The notes under the pieces were generated by a model. The model ran no database searches. It had not been told where the DNA came from and saw only the letters and a list, made by a program, of their open reading frames with translations. DNA of 17,351 nt from Bacillota bacterium (GTDB lineage: Bacteria > Bacillota > Clostridia > DSM-8532), in assembly GCA_023440865.1 (NCBI GenBank), contig JAEXRM010000142.1, positions 1-17,351 of the forward strand. The letters run 5' to 3'. Position numbers and translations under genes: made by a program. Positions 14,036-17,351 of this stretch are shown in pieces. Each line of letters begins with the position of its first letter. Position 1 is the first letter of the stretch.

Positions 14036-15876
14036 GCGCGTCTCCTCCGTTTCGTTCCGGGGATGCGCACGCGGCGCGCGGAAAGACCGACAATCAAGCC
14101 AAACAGCAGCAGCTTGGCAAGCAACGAGCTGCCGCCCTTGGCGATCAGCGGCAGCGTCGCTCCGGTCAGGGGAATCAGGCCGGTGACGCCGCCGATGACG
14201 ACGGTCGCCTCCAGGAACAGCAGTGTGCCGATGCCAAGCGCCAGACCGGATGTGAACCCGTCCAGACCGATGAGGGCGATGCGGGCGGAGCGCAGCCACA
14301 GCACGATGAAGATCAGCAGCAGGCACAGACCCGCCACCAGGCCGAGCTCCTCGCAGACCAGGGCGAACACCATGTCCGAGGAGGCGAGGGGGATGCCGCC
14401 CGGGCTGCCATTGCCGACCCCGCGTCCCAGCAGGCCGCCGCGTGCGATCGCCTGCAGGCCGTAGACGATCTGGCGGTTTCCGTCGTTGACCTCCGTCCAC
14501 AGTGATGTCCAGCCCTCCAGCCGGCGTCGGACATGGGGCAGCAGCAGCCACGCGGCGCCCGCAAGTCCCGCACCCGATCCCAGCAGGGTGAGCGTGATGC
14601 CGTATTCACCCGTCATGACCACAAAGACCAGCAGGGTTGTCGGCACCATGATCAGCGCGAAACCCATGTCCGGCAGCAGCATCACCAGCAGCAGGCACAA
14701 GCCTGCCCATGCTGCGAACAGCAGCTGCTGCCCGCGGCCCGGCCGGTTCTTGAAGAACCAGGCGAGGACGATCAGCCAGCCGATCTTGGCGAACTCGGTC
14801 AGCTGCGCCGAATATCCGCCGATGCGGATCCAGAGCGTGGCGCCATGCGATTCGGCTCCCTGGCCGAACAGCAGGGTGGCCACCAGCAGCAGCGGGGTGA
14901 CGATGACGCAGGGGATGCCGAGTGCTTCGGGCAACCGTGTTTTCGCGGCGATGCCGGCGGTGGGGGGCAGCAGCAGGAAGCCGGCGGCCAGCGAAACCGC
15001 CTGTGTTTTCATCGCGTCCAGCACGGCGGCAAGCTGTTCGGCCGTGAGCCGGCCGGATGCGGCGTCCACACCGCCAAGGGCGAGGCGTGCCTGGAACAGC
15101 ATGCCCAGACAGGCCAGCATCATCAGGCACAGCAGCAGCATGCGGTCCGCGCCGCCAAGCAGCCGCGGCAGCAGGGCCACATACAGGTTCGCGCACAGGA
15201 GGAATGCAAGAAAACCGCCTCCGAGCCACAACTGCAGGTCGGGCGGAGCGGGGGCGGCAAGGAATACGACAAGATACGCGGCGGCCAGCGCGAACAGGTT
15301 TGAAAGCAGCCACGCGACGCGAGTGCGTACGGTATCCCGCTTTTCATCCGATCCCCCGTTCCGGTTCGGATCCGCCTCCCGGCGCAGGCTGTCCAGTTCG
15401 ACGGCATCGGCGTCGGTGCGGTTGTCAAGAAAGACAAAGTCCTGACCCGAGAGACCGATGCGGTCAAGGTTTGTGAGAAGGGAAGGGCCCTGGACGGCAT
15501 CGCCGTTCAGGCGCACGGTTGCCTGGCGGCTGGCAGGTCGGATGAACCATTTGCCCTCGAACAGATAGAGCAGGGCATGCCGTTTGGCGATGTCCTGCCC
15601 GGTCAGGCGTACATCGCATGCAGCCGTTCGGCCGATGAGGGTCGTATGCCACAGGGACAGGACGCGGATGCGGTCGTCCGCCTGAGCAGTCCCCTTTTCC
15701 ATGCCGGTTGCCGCACCCTTGTCCGCCATGAGCTTGCAGCCGGGAACCGGCCGGATGCGGCGGTGCATGTCGCGGCGCAGGGAACCGACGGCCGTGCGCA
15801 GCAGCATCCATGTAAACAGGAGCAGCAGCAGGGCGAACAGGTAGCGGAGCAGATAGCTCACTTCATGTATGGTCAT
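14032..15876 (-). CDS. FHA domain fused to FtsW/RodA/SpoVE SEDS glycosyltransferase
   Basis: A 614-aa membrane protein. After one N-terminal helix (about 9-27) it has an FHA domain (about 65-152) with G82-R83 and N124-G125. The usual phosphothreonine-contacting SRxH stretch reads A97-K-R-H100, so binding may be altered. About ten further helices form a SEDS domain with the family landmarks TEFAKI, LLPDMGFALI and SSDMVFALVCEELGL. SEDS proteins polymerise lipid II into glycan strands with a partner class B PBP, here encoded next (ATGA overlap). FHA domains read Thr phosphorylation by PASTA-type kinases, so the fusion suggests phospho-control of wall synthesis; no such kinase or phosphatase is in this window. 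The start overlaps the DUF937 stop as ATGA. RodA versus FtsW identity cannot be decided from sequence alone. Confidence 0.88.
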   Translation of the reverse strand: MTIHEVSYLLRYLFALLLLLFTWMLLRTAVGSLRRDMHRRIRPVPGCKLMADKGAATGMEKGTAQADDRIRVLSLWHTTLIGRTAACDVRLTGQDIAKRHALLYLFEGKWFIRPASRQATVRLNGDAVQGPSLLTNLDRIGLSGQDFVFLDNRTDADAVELDSLRREADPNRNGGSDEKRDTVRTRVAWLLSNLFALAAAYLVVFLAAPAPPDLQLWLGGGFLAFLLCANLYVALLPRLLGGADRMLLLCLMMLACLGMLFQARLALGGVDAASGRLTAEQLAAVLDAMKTQAVSLAAGFLLLPPTAGIAAKTRLPEALGIPCVIVTPLLLVATLLFGQGAESHGATLWIRIGGYSAQLTEFAKIGWLIVLAWFFKNRPGRGQQLLFAAWAGLCLLLVMLLPDMGFALIMVPTTLLVFVVMTGEYGITLTLLGSGAGLAGAAWLLLPHVRRRLEGWTSLWTEVNDGNRQIVYGLQAIARGGLLGRGVGNGSPGGIPLASSDMVFALVCEELGLVAGLCLLLIFIVLWLRSARIALIGLDGFTSGLALGIGTLLFLEATVVIGGVTGLIPLTGATLPLIAKGGSSLLAKLLLFGLIVGLSARRVRIPGTKRRRRA

Positions 15877-16439
15877 TTCTTGAAGAACCCGCCGAGCATG
15901 CCCTGCACGTCGTCCATGACGTCGCCGTCACCGTCCTGGTCGAGCATTTTGCCGAGTCCCCCGATTCCGCCGGCCTGCCCCAGCAACCCGCCCAGCATGC
16001 CGCCGAGGCCGGAGGCATCCACCGACTGGGTTTTCTTCTGCTTGCCCAGCGCGCCCATGAGCATGGGGGCGAGACGTGCCAGCAGATCGGATGCCTGGGA
16101 AGGATCCAGCCCCGACTGTTTGGCAAGCTTTCCGGCAACCAGGTCCTGCTTGCCGGAGAAAATGTGGCCGAGCATCTTCGAGGCGTCCGCCATATCGATT
16201 TTTCCGAGGAAATCGCCGGCATCGTCCACCTCGTCGTCCTGATGGCGGTCGAGCGCGTTGCTGAGCGCCGCGGCGCCGTCCGGGGTGGACGCATTGCCGC
16301 CTAGGGCCTTGAGGATGGCCGGCATGCCCAGCTGCATGGCCTTTTCCACCTGGGATTTGTCGGCGCCGACCGTCTGGCCGAGCTTGCCGAGCCATTCACT
16401 GTTGCCGAGTTGTCCGGAGAGAAGCTGTGTCAGATCCAT
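15873..16439 (-). CDS. DUF937 domain-containing protein
   Basis: A 188-aa, Gly/Leu/Asp-rich soluble protein of the DUF937 type. The N-terminal LLSGQLGNSEWLGKLGQTVGADKSQVEKAMQLGMPAILKALG is the typical domain opening, followed by ALDRHQDDEVDDAGDFLG and a second helical stretch. Near the C-terminus is a calcium-loop-like D167-x-D169-x-D171-G-D-V motif, as in dockerin or EF-hand loops, though position 12 is not Glu. Family function is unknown. Here it is the first gene of a tight operon with the FHA-FtsW and PBP genes (4-bp overlap), which suggests a link to envelope synthesis. The ATG at 16439 follows AAAGGAG by 6 nt. No convincing promoter was found in the 173 nt upstream. Confidence 0.75.
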   Translation of the reverse strand: MDLTQLLSGQLGNSEWLGKLGQTVGADKSQVEKAMQLGMPAILKALGGNASTPDGAAALSNALDRHQDDEVDDAGDFLGKIDMADASKMLGHIFSGKQDLVAGKLAKQSGLDPSQASDLLARLAPMLMGALGKQKKTQSVDASGLGGMLGGLLGQAGGIGGLGKMLDQDGDGDVMDDVQGMLGGFFKK

Positions 16440-16612
16440 GAGTACTCCTTTCTGTCAGGACGACCGCCCGATGCGGCACGCATGCTGCCTCGCGGTGGCG
16501 GTGCGGTGCACGCCTGATGGGCGCACGCATCGTCGGAATACGTCCGGCAAGGTGATGATGCATGCTGGAGAATCCATGATGTTCTTTCCCTCAGCAGCAA
16601 GTGAGGAAACGG
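16440..16612 (-). other. 173-nt intergenic region upstream of the DUF937-FtsW-PBP operon
   Basis: It holds the AAAGGAG ribosome binding site of the DUF937 gene and, near the other end (16585-16609), an imperfect hairpin just after the RyR-domain gene with a one-base bulge and no T tract. I see no credible -35/-10 pair on the minus strand, so the operon promoter is either poorly conserved or lies further upstream. Confidence 0.4.
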
Positions 16613-17351
16613 TCACGACGCATGCAGGGAACGGAGAATCGTCGGGATGCTGCGGATGATCTTGCGATCGGTTTCCTTGAAGTCGACCGGCTCTCCCTTC
16701 GCGTCGGCGAGGATGGCGGAGAGTTGATCGAGTTCATTCCATGCAACGATGCAGGGGTGCCGGCGTGCCAGGGTGTTGTCGTGCCGACCGAATGCCTGCT
16801 GCCATCGAACCATTTCCGAGGCGTCGGCACGGGTGAAGCCCTCCGTGCGCATGAAGGCGATCCAGCGTTCATGTTCGAGCCGCGCGAGCCGTTCAACGGT
16901 ATCCTCATCCAACAGCGCCGCGAAGGCGTCGATGCGTTCCGGTGTGAAGGGGTCTGGCCTTTCGCCGGTCTGCGGATCGGCGGCCGGCAATGGCAGCAGC
17001 AGGTTCATCTTCTCCTGCAGGTGCAGGGCGAATGCCAACGAGGAACGGCGGTTGTACTCATACATTTCGTACTTGCCTTCTGTTGATCCGTACTCGCCAT
17101 GGACGACCCGCGCGAGCCTGTCGAGGCGTCGGTCGAACAACGTATCCGCCGTCAGGTTCCGGCTGATGCCGAACGGATGGAGGCCAAGCCCGGTGCCTTG
17201 AGGGCTGCGCAGTCCGAGAGCCAGATCCGCGAAAACCGGTTGCTCGAGATGCACGTGGATGACAGGATGCACGACACGTCTGGCAAGCCCGGCCGCATCG
17301 GAGCCCTGCGCATGCAGCCGCAGGAAACAGGCCCGGATGGCCTGCGCCGTC
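16613..17351 (-). CDS. RyR-domain protein, C-terminal part (5' partial)
   Basis: The frame is open to the right edge (about 245 residues in view), so the GTG at 17272 is probably internal. The C-terminal 150 residues carry the bacterial ryanodine-receptor-like (RyR) signature: LARVVHGEYG, an NRRSSLAFALHLQEK helix, RLARLEHERWIAFMRTEGF, then RRHPCIVAWNELDQL and DRKIIRSIPTIL. The upstream part (VIHVHLEQPVFADLALG, then TLFDRRLDRLA) fits the end of a TrkA-N/Rossmann-like region that often precedes RyR in bacteria. RyR domains in prokaryotes have been proposed to bind nucleotide-derived ligands, but no biochemical role is established for this protein. It is followed by 173 nt before the next gene and is probably a separate transcript from the wall operon. 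Confidence 0.65.
   Translation of the reverse strand, partial: TAQAIRACFLRLHAQGSDAAGLARRVVHPVIHVHLEQPVFADLALGLRSPQGTGLGLHPFGISRNLTADTLFDRRLDRLARVVHGEYGSTEGKYEMYEYNRRSSLAFALHLQEKMNLLLPLPAADPQTGERPDPFTPERIDAFAALLDEDTVERLARLEHERWIAFMRTEGFTRADASEMVRWQQAFGRHDNTLARRHPCIVAWNELDQLSAILADAKGEPVDFKETDRKIIRSIPTILRSLHAS

Noticed and set aside
13295..14464. Plus-strand open frame of 389 codons opposite the PBP and FtsW genes
   Set aside because: It spans two clear genes with catalytic motifs on the minus strand, and its translation is Arg/Ser/Pro-rich noise.
14036..14551. N-terminal extension of the PBP frame
   Set aside because: It runs inside the FtsW coding region. The start at 14035 has a ribosome binding site, an ATGA overlap and a proper membrane anchor.
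16585..16609. Terminator after the RyR-domain gene
   Set aside because: The hairpin has a bulge and is not followed by a T tract on the minus strand.

Overview
The window is GC-rich (roughly 60-65% by eye) and densely coding. It has strong AGGAGG-type ribosome binding sites, sigma-A-like promoters and ATGA start/stop overlaps. The gene content is a GH3 glycosidase tail, an FHA-FtsW fusion with a class B PBP, a DUF937 protein, a GH13_8-type branching enzyme, and an NapH-like ferredoxin with an FMN-binding domain. This suggests a high-GC anaerobic member of the Bacillota (Clostridia- or Erysipelotrichia-like). An actinobacterial origin such as Coriobacteriia cannot be excluded from sequence alone. 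No rRNA, tRNA, insertion sequence, CRISPR array or prophage gene was seen.

Left part (1-5430): the C-terminal end of a GH3 beta-glucosidase runs in from outside (+). It converges on a nucleotidyltransferase-domain protein (-). Divergent from that is a 570-aa esterase that looks like two alpha/beta-hydrolase modules in tandem, the first without a nucleophile. Next is an unclassified TIM-barrel glycosidase-like protein, preceded by a 14-bp-arm palindrome overlapping its probable transcription start and followed by a textbook intrinsic terminator. With the GH3 tail, this suggests a carbohydrate or ester degradation neighbourhood.

Middle part (5430-10383): a small HExxH metallopeptidase (+) converges on a small two-TM membrane protein (-), with a 21-bp direct repeat at their junction. 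A leader of about 350 nt, holding a 13-bp hairpin and a possible short TTG upstream ORF, precedes a membrane 4Fe-4S/FMN-binding redox protein. An OmpR-type response regulator and its histidine kinase follow (4-bp overlap), probably in the same transcription unit. The redox protein should pass electrons from cytoplasmic Fe-S clusters across the membrane to a covalently bound extracellular flavin.

Right part (10461-17351, all minus strand): glgB has its own promoter, whose -35 box contains the stop codon of the PBP gene upstream. Ahead of it is an operon of DUF937 protein, FHA-FtsW/RodA fusion and class B PBP, joined by two ATGA overlaps, which is a septal or elongation peptidoglycan synthase. 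At the right edge is the C-terminal part of a protein with a ryanodine-receptor-like (RyR) domain.

The items most worth a second look are the tandem hydrolase with a dead first half, the unclassified glycosidase and its palindrome, the FHA-FtsW fusion with a degenerate phosphothreonine pocket, the leader of the flavin redox gene, and the RyR-domain protein. All family assignments come from motif recognition, not database searches.
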